This document shows positions 6,936 to 14,507 of a stretch of 15,457 nucleotides of DNA, piece after piece. A model generated the notes under the pieces. The model was not told the origin of the DNA, ran no database searches, and saw only the letters and a program-made list of their open reading frames with translations. Positions within the stretch are counted from its first letter, which is position 1. Each line of letters starts with the position of its first letter. The stretch is from NCBI GenBank assembly GCA_012522645.1, contig JAAYKC010000085.1, positions 1 to 15,457 of the forward strand. The letters run 5' to 3'. This stretch comes from Thermoplasmatales archaeon (GTDB lineage: Archaea; Thermoplasmatota; Thermoplasmata; Methanomassiliicoccales; Methanomethylophilaceae). The position numbers and the translations under genes are program-made.

Positions 6936-7499
6936 GAACGCCTCTTCGAGCCCTTTCCCGGTGAGCCCTGATATGGGTATAATCTTAGTTCCGGGGTTCA
7001 GGGACTCCAGCCATGCGGATGCTGCTTTGATCGACACATCATCCGCCTTATCTATCTTGTTCAGCAGGAACAGATCCGATCTGGAGAGCTGCATTCTGAG
7101 GAAATCCTCCTTTTTCTGCACAAGGGCCCGGAATCTGAAGGCGTCGCATATCCCGACTATCAAGGTGACCTCAGGCTCAATCATGGAGACCTTTACCATC
7201 TCCTTGATCTTGTGAGGGAGTGCCAGACCGGTGGGCTCTATGATTATGAGCTCCGGATCGAAATCCTTTTTGATCTGTATCAATGTGTTCTGCAAAGTAC
7301 CGACAAGGGTGCAGCATATGCAGCCGTCAAAAAGCTCCACGGCATTATACCCCTCATTCCTCACGGTCGCACCGTCGACCCCGATCTCCCCCATCTCGTT
7401 TATTATCAGCACTGCGTTCCCTTTGACGTGTTTCGCCATCTTCATCAACAGAGTGGTTTTACCGCTGCCCAGGAAACCGCCGACTATGCAAACCTTCAT
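6918..7499 (-). CDS. COG0523/P47K (CobW/UreG-like G3E) GTPase, short form
   Basis: This is a 193-residue P-loop GTPase with Walker A GGFLGSGKTT (7-16), the metal-binding CxCC motif of COG0523 proteins (Cys60, Cys62, Cys63 in DGCICC), EPTG (88-91) and the guanine-specificity motif NKID (147-150). COG0523 proteins are metallochaperones or factors in cobalamin and metalloenzyme handling. It lacks the C-terminal CobW_C domain of the typical 300+ residue members and ends soon after the G domain. It is convergent with the corrinoid activator and overlaps its last 18 bp. Since the neighbours use zinc (MtaB), cobalt (MtaC) and FeS clusters (RamA), a role in metal or corrinoid delivery is possible but not shown. 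ATG at 7499 is followed immediately by the P-loop strand, and no ribosome site is seen; a TATA box about 25 bp upstream implies a leaderless mRNA. Confidence 0.85.
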   Translation of the reverse strand: MKVCIVGGFLGSGKTTLLMKMAKHVKGNAVLIINEMGEIGVDGATVRNEGYNAVELFDGCICCTLVGTLQNTLIQIKKDFDPELIIIEPTGLALPHKIKEMVKVSMIEPEVTLIVGICDAFRFRALVQKKEDFLRMQLSRSDLFLLNKIDKADDVSIKAASAWLESLNPGTKIIPISGLTGKGLEEAFSEIGI

Positions 7500-7517
7500 A
7501 TGGCCACATAGCCAGAC

Positions 7518-7529
7518 ATATATTTATTA
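7518..7529 (-). promoter_or_regulatory. TATA box of the GTPase gene (leaderless)
   Basis: The minus strand reads AATAAATATATG here, centred about 25 bp before ATG at 7499, leaving no room for a leader. It is one half of an 82-bp divergent promoter shared with the SdpI-like gene. Confidence 0.5.
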
Positions 7530-7551
7530 CTCTCCGGATAAATAGAAAATT

Positions 7552-7560
7552 CTTTATATC
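7552..7560 (+). promoter_or_regulatory. TATA box of the SdpI-like gene (leaderless)
   Basis: CTTTATATC preceded by an A-rich stretch is centred 26 bp before ATG at 7582. No GGAG-type site precedes the ATG, so the transcript is probably leaderless. Confidence 0.6.
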
Positions 7561-7581
7561 CAGGACATTAAGGGTCAGTCC

Positions 7582-7941
7582 ATGGACGCCCTTTACTTCG
7601 CGATATTATCCGTATTCTGCCTGGCGGCTCCATTCATCATGATGATCATGGGATATTTTCTCGGTCGCGGACTGCCTCCTGAGCTGTCACCTTACCTGGG
7701 ATACTCATCTCTGAGGTCCAGGAGGAATGAGGAGACCAGGGAGTTCGCCGACGGATATATGGGAAGGACGTTACGGACCGTCGGGCTCATTCTGTTCACA
7801 GCCGCCGCAGTACTGATAATCGCTGCCGCATTCGGCGTGATCCCGGAAGGGGTCCTCTCCTGGTTCCTGATCATCGAGTTGGCGATCGGGGCCGCATCCA
7901 TACTGCCGACGGAGATAGCACTGATAAGGAGGTACGGCTAG
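7582..7941 (+). CDS. SdpI-like small membrane protein
   Basis: This is a 119-residue protein with three likely membrane segments (about 5-27, 65-85 and 91-110). Between the first and second lies LGYSSLRSRRNEETREFADGY, with the Gly-Tyr-x(3)-Arg-Ser-x(2)-Asn-Glu-Glu-Thr pattern of the SdpI/DUF3784-type domain. SdpI in Bacillus is an immunity/signalling membrane protein, but archaeal members have no known role, so none is assigned. The gene is monocistronic-looking, with its own TATA box and the hyf promoter just downstream. Its stop is TAG (7939-7941), the only TAG among the genes here; reading through would add 12 residues to a TAA at 7975-7977. The family call is moderately sure. Confidence 0.65.
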   Translation: MDALYFAILSVFCLAAPFIMMIMGYFLGRGLPPELSPYLGYSSLRSRRNEETREFADGYMGRTLRTVGLILFTAAAVLIIAAAFGVIPEGVLSWFLIIELAIGAASILPTEIALIRRYG

Positions 7942-7948
7942 GCCCGGC

Positions 7949-7960
7949 GTTCCGCGGAAC
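7949..7960. promoter_or_regulatory. 12-bp perfect palindrome before the hyf promoter (candidate operator)
   Basis: GTTCCGCGGAAC is fully symmetric and ends 7 bp before the TATA box of the hyf-like operon, overlapping the place where BRE and TFB bind. A repressor bound there would block initiation. It could equally be a short stem at the end of the SdpI-like transcript. Confidence 0.45.
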
Positions 7961-7967
7961 CCAAGTG

Positions 7968-7976
7968 CTTTAAATA
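7968..7976 (+). promoter_or_regulatory. TATA box of the hyf-like operon
   Basis: CTTTAAATA is centred about 32 bp before the hyfB ATG, so the leader is only around 5 nt. No ribosome site is visible before hyfB, while all downstream genes have one, as expected for the first gene of an almost leaderless operon. Confidence 0.6.
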
Positions 7977-8003
7977 AGATGAGCATAAGGCCTATTCGTT
8001 TGG

Positions 8004-9977
8004 ATGGACATCTTTAATCTCACTCTGCAGAATGAGGCGCTGACCGTGATATTCTTCGCTGCGGTATTCATACCAGCTTTAGCTGGCACAATCCTCAGCC
8101 TTATGTTCAGATACAATAAGGTCGCCAACCTGATCGCAGGCCTGTGCATAACATCCTGTGCCGTCGGTATCGCAGCATACCCTCTCCGGGCATTGGGGGT
8201 GCCTCTGTCATACACATTCCCCCTGTCCTCTGCTGTCGGGGATTACGCACTGGCGATAGATCAGATCTCCTCTGTGATGATCTCGCTCTCATCAGTCATA
8301 TTCATGCTCATCGTCGTGCATGTCGTCAAATCCTCATCTGACTCCGGTTGCAGGTACAGCGGGCTGCTGAACGTCCTGTTCATCGCATCATTCCTATGCA
8401 TGGCGGCCGACAGCGTTCTCGTTCTGCTGATCTCATGGGAGATGATCACCCTCTCCACTTTCCTGCTTGCCAAGAAGGGCAACAATGATCGTGCCAGATG
8501 GATGTTCTTCGTCATAGCCCACATCGGCGGGCTGATGCTGATGTGCGCCTACGGCTACCTGGCCTGGGTGGCAGGGACCCAGACGCTGTCGGATTGGAAC
8601 GGGCTCGGTGCGATCGTGGGCTCCACAACCTCCATGATCCTGGTGCTGATGATCGTGATGGGGTTCGGTACCAAGCTGGGTCTTCTGCCGTTCCATGCAT
8701 GGATGCCAGGCCTCTACGGGACGGCACCGACCCATACGGCAGCTCTTCTGTCCACCGTGTGCTCCAACGTTGCTGTATTGACGATATTCAAGAGCATATA
8801 CTCGTACATAGGCGTCACCGAGTCCATGTCCGTCATCGCATTCGCGATAATCGGGCTGGCTGCGGCCACGGCGCTCTGGGGGGCGATGGAGTCCCTGGTG
8901 CAGAAGGAGCCCAAGAAGATCCTGGCTTACTCGAGCGTGGAGAACATGGCCCTGGTGATCCTGTGCCTGGCTCTGGGGATGATTTACATAAACGAATCCC
9001 CGGTCTTCGCCAAGCTCATCCTGATAGCGGGTCTGCTGCACACCCTCAACCATTCGGTTTTCAAATCACTCATGCTCATGACCATCGATACCGTAGAGGA
9101 TTGCACAGGGGAGAAGAACATAGGGAGGATGGGAGGTCTCGCGAAGACCCTCCCTCTGCTGGCAGTGGTATCGATAATCGGCGTGTTCTCCATGGCTGCG
9201 ATACCCCCTACCAACGGCTTCGTCAGCGAATGGCTGATGATCCAGTCCATCATGGGCGTCAACCTGCAGTCTAAGGGCATGAGCCTGCTGATCCCCCTGG
9301 TACTGGCCGCAGTGGGCATATGCGGGATGATGATGGCCGCATCCTATGCCAGGCTGTACGGATTCATATTCCTGGGCAGACCGCGTTCGGACGGGATGCG
9401 CGAGCCCAGGCCCATGAAGAATGGCACACTGCTGCCCATGGCGGTATTGGCGATCCTGTGCGTGGGCATGGGCTTCTTCGCCACCGTGATAATGGACGTC
9501 CTGACGACGGGAGTGGTATCCGTAACGGGGATAGCCCCGTCACCGAGCTACAGGAGCGTCATGTCCGAGGAGATGCTCCCCCTGATACTGGGCGTGCTGA
9601 TCGTGATAACCTCGGTCGCTGTGCTTCTCGTGGTCAGGCCCGGTAAAGAACGGGAGGTCCGCACATGGGGATGCGGAGAGGATCTGGGCAAGGAGATGCA
9701 GTACTCATCAATAGGATTCTCCCAGCCTCTGGTCAGGGTGTTCCATCCCTTCTACGGGGATACCACAGTGGTACGTGAAACGAAGGAAGGCAGTAAGAAG
9801 ACCGTTCATACGGAATTCACAGAACCGTTCGTAAGATATCTGTACATGCCTCTGGGCAATGCCATCACCGCCATATCGGAGAAGATAAGCAAGACCCAGA
9901 CGAACAGGATCCAGACATATTTCGGATACGTGCTCATAACGCTGATAGCAGTTCTCTTGGCGGTGAGGATATTATGA
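8004..9977 (+). CDS. hyfB: HyfB/HycC-like proton-antiporter-type membrane subunit
   Basis: This 657-residue polytopic protein belongs to the NuoL/M/N/Mrp family and is the ion-translocating arm of the complex. Key residues are in place: Glu146 in LLISWEMITL (TM5), Lys224 in GFGTKLGLLPFHAWMP, His346 and His350 with Lys354 in LLHTLNHSVFKSL, and Glu409 in the GFVSEW loop. After the last core helix comes the HyfB/HycC-type tail: RTWGCGEDLGKEMQYSS, FSQPLVRVFHPFYGD, an amphipathic stretch and a final helix at about 637-655. In the family this tail contacts the neighbouring membrane subunits. It is the first gene of the operon, with ATG about 5 nt after the predicted transcript start, and its TGA overlaps the hyfC ATG. 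The intact channel residues suggest that this subunit still moves protons or sodium ions. Confidence 0.92.
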   Translation: MDIFNLTLQNEALTVIFFAAVFIPALAGTILSLMFRYNKVANLIAGLCITSCAVGIAAYPLRALGVPLSYTFPLSSAVGDYALAIDQISSVMISLSSVIFMLIVVHVVKSSSDSGCRYSGLLNVLFIASFLCMAADSVLVLLISWEMITLSTFLLAKKGNNDRARWMFFVIAHIGGLMLMCAYGYLAWVAGTQTLSDWNGLGAIVGSTTSMILVLMIVMGFGTKLGLLPFHAWMPGLYGTAPTHTAALLSTVCSNVAVLTIFKSIYSYIGVTESMSVIAFAIIGLAAATALWGAMESLVQKEPKKILAYSSVENMALVILCLALGMIYINESPVFAKLILIAGLLHTLNHSVFKSLMLMTIDTVEDCTGEKNIGRMGGLAKTLPLLAVVSIIGVFSMAAIPPTNGFVSEWLMIQSIMGVNLQSKGMSLLIPLVLAAVGICGMMMAASYARLYGFIFLGRPRSDGMREPRPMKNGTLLPMAVLAILCVGMGFFATVIMDVLTTGVVSVTGIAPSPSYRSVMSEEMLPLILGVLIVITSVAVLLVVRPGKEREVRTWGCGEDLGKEMQYSSIGFSQPLVRVFHPFYGDTTVVRETKEGSKKTVHTEFTEPFVRYLYMPLGNAITAISEKISKTQTNRIQTYFGYVLITLIAVLLAVRIL

Positions 9978-10918
9978 ATTATCTTGAGATCGCACTGATG
10001 ATACTCCAGTTCGCCGCGCTGATACTCATCTCCCCCCTGATAACCGGCATAATAAGGAAGATCAAAGCCCGCATGCAGAATAAGGTGGGGGCGAGCATAT
10101 TCCAGCCCTACAGGGATCTGCACAAGCTCCTGAAGAAGGAGTCGGTAGTGTCCGAGAATGCATCGTTCTTCTTCCGTTTGGTGCCGTACATAAGCATGAC
10201 GGCCATGATCCTGCTGGCGGCCATGACCCCCTTCGTATACGGGGGGGTGATAGCTCCTTATTCGGACGTCATAGCCATGGTCTACATATTCACCATGTTC
10301 AGATTCGCCATGATCGTCGGCGGTCTGGAGGGCGGGTCCGCGTTCGGAGGGATGGGGAGCAGCAGAGAGGTCATGATGTCCGTCCTGATCGAACCGGCGC
10401 TGCTGATCTCCATAATGACGCTGTCCGCCATGACCGGCGTGGGATTCAACATAACGGATATATCAGGTTCCATAAACGCAGCCGGTGCCGCAGCGATATC
10501 CCCTGCTCTGCTGTTGGCAGGTGCGGCCTTCGTCATCACAATGGTGGCCGAGAACACGAGGGTCCCCTTCGATAATCCGGACACGCATCTTGAGCTCACC
10601 ATGGTCCACGAGGGCATGCTGATCGAGTATTCCGGAAGAGGATTGGCGATGATGGAGACGGCCTCCATGCTCAGACTGACGATATTCATGACGCTCCTGG
10701 GAACGGTGTTCTTCCCGTGGGGAACGGCCATGACCCTGTCCATTGCAGATCTGGCTCTCTCCGTTGCAGTGATAATCGTCAAGTTGCTGGTGATCGCATT
10801 CGGGATAGCTCTCCTGGAGAGCATCATTGCGAAGATGAGGGTCTTCAGGATGCCCAACATGCTGACTGCGTCCTTTGCGCTGTCCCTTATGGCGATGATA
10901 TCGCTGTATGTTCTGTGA
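9974..10918 (+). CDS. hyfC: HyfC/HycD-like (NuoH-type) membrane anchor subunit
   Basis: This is a 314-residue, roughly eight-helix protein of the NuoH/HycD family, which connects the soluble FeS arm to the membrane and lines the first ion path. The conserved cytoplasmic loops are present: GASIFQPYRDLHKLLKKE (39-56) and the Glu/Arg-rich loop ENTRVPFDNPDTHLELT (193-209) followed by VHEGMLIEYSGRGLA (211-225). Arg196, Asp200, His205, Glu207, Glu213 and Glu218 are in the usual positions. The start overlaps the hyfB stop as ATGA, with GAGGATATT just before it. A spacer of nine bases leads to hyfE. Confidence 0.93.
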   Translation: MNYLEIALMILQFAALILISPLITGIIRKIKARMQNKVGASIFQPYRDLHKLLKKESVVSENASFFFRLVPYISMTAMILLAAMTPFVYGGVIAPYSDVIAMVYIFTMFRFAMIVGGLEGGSAFGGMGSSREVMMSVLIEPALLISIMTLSAMTGVGFNITDISGSINAAGAAAISPALLLAGAAFVITMVAENTRVPFDNPDTHLELTMVHEGMLIEYSGRGLAMMETASMLRLTIFMTLLGTVFFPWGTAMTLSIADLALSVAVIIVKLLVIAFGIALLESIIAKMRVFRMPNMLTASFALSLMAMISLYVL

Positions 10919-10927
10919 GGTGATGAA

Positions 10928-11590
10928 GTGGAATCTATACTGACCAGCAATCTCATAGACATCTTCGCGGTCTGCATGCTCCTTGCATCGGTCCTGGCGA
11001 TGGCCACCACCAGGATGCATCCCCTGATCCGGCTCTTCCTGATACAATCCATCTTCCAGGCCGCCTTCGAGTTCACCGTGGCCTACTCGCAGGATGAACC
11101 GCACATCTACATCATGGCGGTCATGACCTTCGTGATAAAGGTGCTGGTCATCCCGAAGATGCTGTACTACATCATGGACCGCATAAAAGTGACCGACAAG
11201 CTGGTGCTGTCCGTGGGTGTTCCCGGTTCCATGCTTCTCTCTGCTGCTCTGATCATGCTCTCATATTTCGTATCCGAACCTCTGGTGGCCACTTTGGCAA
11301 CGGCGGAGAGGAACACTCTGGTCCTGTCGTTCTCTATAATGCTGATAAGCATCTCCATGATGGCAACCCGCCGCAAGGCCGTAAGCGAGGTCGTCGGACT
11401 GCTCATGGCGGAGAACGGATTGTTCCTCGGCGCCATAGCACTGTCCAACGGGATGCCCTTCATCGTGGAGCTGGGAGCATTCTTCGATGTATTGATGGCG
11501 GTGATAATCGTCGGCATATTCGCATTCAGGATCAATAAATCGTTTGATTCAGTGGATGACACGCTGCTCAGGAGGATGAGAGAGGAATGA
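10928..11590 (+). CDS. hyfE: HyfE-like small membrane subunit
   Basis: This 220-residue, six- to seven-helix protein has the length of HyfE (hydrogenase-4 membrane component E), which resembles NuoK-type subunits and sits between the antiporter-like proteins. Typical pieces are near the middle, MTFVIKVLVIPKMLYYIMDRI, and toward the end, VGLLMAENGLFLGAIAL with a Glu in the helix, followed by VELGAFFDVLMAVIIVGIFAFRI. The start is GTG at 10928: the ATG at 10922 is out of frame and closes after six codons, while GAGGTGAT (10916-10923 region) is well spaced for GTG. The end overlaps hyfF by ATGA. Confidence 0.85.
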   Translation: MESILTSNLIDIFAVCMLLASVLAMATTRMHPLIRLFLIQSIFQAAFEFTVAYSQDEPHIYIMAVMTFVIKVLVIPKMLYYIMDRIKVTDKLVLSVGVPGSMLLSAALIMLSYFVSEPLVATLATAERNTLVLSFSIMLISISMMATRRKAVSEVVGLLMAENGLFLGAIALSNGMPFIVELGAFFDVLMAVIIVGIFAFRINKSFDSVDDTLLRRMREE

Positions 11591-13044
11591 TCGTCACCCT
11601 CATGATCCTGATGCCCGCGGTCGTCGGCATTCTCTGCCTTCTGCCGGTGGGAACGAAGAATATGTTCCGCACAGCCGTGACAGGCTCTCTGATATCGACC
11701 GCAGTGGCGGTATACTGCTGCATCCCCCCTCTGAGAGGGGAGACCATAGACACAGTGATCTGGTATGTGGACGAGCTTTCCGCATTCTTCCTGATGATAA
11801 CCGCCGTCATATCGATGCTGGCCGTTCTCTATTCGAAGGACTATCTGCTGGTGGAGAGGGAGGAGCACAGATTGAGCTCCAAGGAGCTCAGGAGCTTCTA
11901 CTTCACACTGCTGCTGTTCATCGCGGCCATGCTGCTGACCTTCGCAGTGAAGTCCGCCGCCCTGACATGGATCGGCATAGGCATCACCACGCTGATATCG
12001 GCATTCCTGGTGGGCCTCTACAAGGATGAGCATGCCACGGAGGCTGCGTGGAAGTACATCATGCTCTGCTCGGTGGGGATAACGTTGGCTCTGTTCGGGA
12101 TAGCGATGCTCTACACGGCATCGTCCGGCGTCATTCCGGGGGATGCGTCCCTGGAATGGCCCTCCCTGGTTGCCAATGCCGCGAACCTGAATCCCGTGTT
12201 CATGAAGTTCGCGGCAGTGTTCTTCATCATAGGCCTGGGGACCAAAGCCGGGCTGGCACCTATGCATTATTGGCTGCCGGACGCCCACAGCCAGGCTCCC
12301 AGCCCGGTCAGCGGCCTGATGTCCGGTGTGCTGCTGAACTGCGCCATGTACGGCATAATGAGATTCTACATCATATCCGAGGTGGTGAATCCCGGGTTCG
12401 CGAAGACCCTGCTCCTGGTATTCGGTCTGCTCTCAATACTGGTGGCCACTGCGTTCATACTCGTATCCAAGGACATCAAGAGGATGCTGGCCTATTCCAG
12501 CGTAGAGAACATGGGGCTGATCTCGATAGCCTTGGGGATAGGCACTCCGCTGGCTCTGTTCGGTGCGTTATTCCTGGTGCTGGCACACTCCATATCAAAG
12601 CCTTTGATGTTCTTCTGCTCAGGGAACATGACCCAGGCTTACGGGACGAGAGCCATGTCCGAGATACGGGGGGTCACCGGGAAGATGAGATTCACCGGCC
12701 TCTCGACCACCGCAGGGGCATTGGCCGTGGCCGGAGCACCGCCGTTCCCTCTCTTCACAGGGGAGCTCATCCTGCTGTTCGCCGCCATAAATTCCGGCAT
12801 GTATGTGCTGGCGGGTGTGCTGATCATCCTGCTGGCGATAATATTCGCAGGGCTGACGAGGAGCATATTCCCGATGCTCTCCGGGAATACGAATAAAAAA
12901 GTGTCAGAACGCCGCTCGGTCACCCGGAAGATATCCATACTGGCTCTGGTGATCGGAGCGCTGTTCGTCGGGCTCTTCATGCCCGCATCGGTCGAGAACG
13001 TGCTCCTTGATATGGTGACGATACTCTCCGGAGGACTGCCATGA
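11587..13044 (+). CDS. hyfF: HyfF-like antiporter-type membrane subunit lacking the TM5 glutamate
   Basis: This 485-residue protein is clearly HyfF: EAAWKYIMLCSVGITLALFG (152-171), GLGTKAGLAPMHYWLPDAHS with Lys220, APSPVSGLMSGVLLNCAM, DIKRMLAYSSVENMGLISIALG, and HSISKPLMFFCSGN with His334 and Lys338. Glu393 is retained in the TGELIL loop. The family's key TM5 Glu (W-x-x-I-E-A-T-T-L in E. coli HyfF) is Gly132 here, in WIGIGITTL, encoded GGC. The first His of the usual H-x3-H pair is also missing (Leu330 region). This subunit may therefore not translocate ions by the standard route. AGGAGGATGAGAGAGGA precedes the ATG. Both gene ends overlap their neighbours by ATGA, so it is in the middle of the operon and not decaying. 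Confidence 0.92.
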   Translation: MIVTLMILMPAVVGILCLLPVGTKNMFRTAVTGSLISTAVAVYCCIPPLRGETIDTVIWYVDELSAFFLMITAVISMLAVLYSKDYLLVEREEHRLSSKELRSFYFTLLLFIAAMLLTFAVKSAALTWIGIGITTLISAFLVGLYKDEHATEAAWKYIMLCSVGITLALFGIAMLYTASSGVIPGDASLEWPSLVANAANLNPVFMKFAAVFFIIGLGTKAGLAPMHYWLPDAHSQAPSPVSGLMSGVLLNCAMYGIMRFYIISEVVNPGFAKTLLLVFGLLSILVATAFILVSKDIKRMLAYSSVENMGLISIALGIGTPLALFGALFLVLAHSISKPLMFFCSGNMTQAYGTRAMSEIRGVTGKMRFTGLSTTAGALAVAGAPPFPLFTGELILLFAAINSGMYVLAGVLIILLAIIFAGLTRSIFPMLSGNTNKKVSERRSVTRKISILALVIGALFVGLFMPASVENVLLDMVTILSGGLP

Positions 13045-14498
13045 TAGTAACAGATACAACATCCTGTGACTCTGATCTGCTGGCACAGTATGTCAAGACA
13101 TATTACAGCGACGGATGGAGGATGATCTCCATGTTCGCTTCCGAATCATATCCGGGAGCGACCATAAACGTGTTGCTGCGCAGAGGCGGGGAGATCATGA
13201 GGATAACCTCCGAAGTCGTCGACTCATATCCGGCCGTGGCGGCACAGGTGCCTGCGGCCTCCCTCTTCGAAAGGGTGATCTATGAGATGAACGACATACA
13301 TCCGGACGGTCACGGCAACCTCATCCCGGCGATATACTGGAGGAAGGGGGACGGGCACCCTCTTCAGAAGAGGCCTTACGACACATACAACGAGATAAGG
13401 ATCCCGATACCCAACAACCCCATACGCGGAACGGGGGTCTATGAGATCCCGGTGGGCCCGGTGCATGCCGGCGTCATAGAGCCGGGGCATTTCAGATTCA
13501 GTGCGGCAGGGGAGCCCATACTCCACCTCAGCATCCATCTCGGATATAATCACAAGGGCATCGAGAAGATGATGGAGGGTCCCGTCTCAAAAAACCGTAC
13601 CTATCTGGCAGAGAGGATATCCGGCGATAACGCCGTGGCTCACGGTCTCGCCTGCGCCCACATAATGGAGGGTGAGGCGGAGATACCGGACAGGGCACGC
13701 CGCATAAGGGTGATCCTCGCCGAGCTGGAGAGGATACACAATCATTTGGATATCGTCGCGGGATTGTGCACGGATTCCGCATTCGTCGTGGCGGCCGCAT
13801 ACGGGGCGGAGGTCCGGGAGGAGCTTCTCAGAACAAACCGCAGGATATTCGGCAGCAGGCTCCTGATGGGCAATATCGTGCCGGGGGGCGTGAAGAGGGA
13901 TCTCTCCGACGGGGACATGTCAGAGCTGGAGAGCGCCGTCATGAAGGTGGGATTCGGAGCCAAGAAGCTTGACGGATACATCAGGAAGACGCCTTCGATA
14001 GTCGACCGTCTGGAGACCACGGGGATATTGAGCAATGAGAACGCCCTGAGATATGAGACCGTGGGGGTCATAGCAAGAGCCAGCGGCATAAGGTCTGATG
14101 TAAGGGCGGAGGTGCCCTATGATGCATACGGGGACCTGTCCTTCTCTCTGATCACCAGGGATAAAGGTGACGTCATGTCCAGATGTGCGGTGAGGGTGGA
14201 CGAGATAGCCGAGTCCGTGAGCCTGATCCTCCAGTGCCTGGCAGAAATGGAAGAAGGGGAGATCAGAACCGATTTCAAGACCCCGGACGGCTTCTCATGC
14301 GGGCTGGTGGAATCCCCCAGAGGGGAACTGGTGCACAGCGCCGATATCAGGGACGGGAGGATATGGAGATATAATATCAGGGACCCGTCCTTCGTGAACT
14401 GGCCGTCAATGGAGACCGCGGTCATGGACAACATAGTCCCTGATTTCCCATTGATAAACAAGAGCTTCGGGCTGTCGTACAGCGGGAATGATGTCTGA
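13041..14498 (+). CDS. hyfG: HyfG/HycE-like large subunit without [NiFe] ligands (Ehr type)
   Basis: This 485-residue NuoC-NuoD-type fusion has a 30-kDa-like domain at about 1-115, then the hydrogenase large-subunit fold with GPVHAGVIEPGHFRF (139-153), LGYNHKGIEK (167-176) and RIRVILAELERIHNHL (221-236). Real group 4 hydrogenases bind Ni and Fe with RxCGxC near the N-terminus and DPCxxC near the C-terminus. Here these are RISGDN (192-197) and DPSFVN (448-453): Ser194/Asn197 and Ser450/Asn453. All four Cys are gone, so no [NiFe] site can form, as in complex I NuoD and in Ehr complexes. The C-terminus extends about 35 residues past the motif with no sign of a maturation-protease site. GGAGG precedes the ATG. 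It overlaps hyfF by 4 bp. The catalytic partner (quinone, heterodisulfide-type or other carrier) is unknown. Confidence 0.93.
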   Translation: MIVTDTTSCDSDLLAQYVKTYYSDGWRMISMFASESYPGATINVLLRRGGEIMRITSEVVDSYPAVAAQVPAASLFERVIYEMNDIHPDGHGNLIPAIYWRKGDGHPLQKRPYDTYNEIRIPIPNNPIRGTGVYEIPVGPVHAGVIEPGHFRFSAAGEPILHLSIHLGYNHKGIEKMMEGPVSKNRTYLAERISGDNAVAHGLACAHIMEGEAEIPDRARRIRVILAELERIHNHLDIVAGLCTDSAFVVAAAYGAEVREELLRTNRRIFGSRLLMGNIVPGGVKRDLSDGDMSELESAVMKVGFGAKKLDGYIRKTPSIVDRLETTGILSNENALRYETVGVIARASGIRSDVRAEVPYDAYGDLSFSLITRDKGDVMSRCAVRVDEIAESVSLILQCLAEMEEGEIRTDFKTPDGFSCGLVESPRGELVHSADIRDGRIWRYNIRDPSFVNWPSMETAVMDNIVPDFPLINKSFGLSYSGNDV

Positions 14499-14507
14499 GG
14501 TGATGAG

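Noticed and set aside
11167..12288. Long minus-strand open frame (373 codons) across hyfE/hyfF
   Set aside because: It is antisense to two well-recognised genes, has low-complexity His/Gln/Gly-rich composition and no family features; it is a codon-bias shadow.
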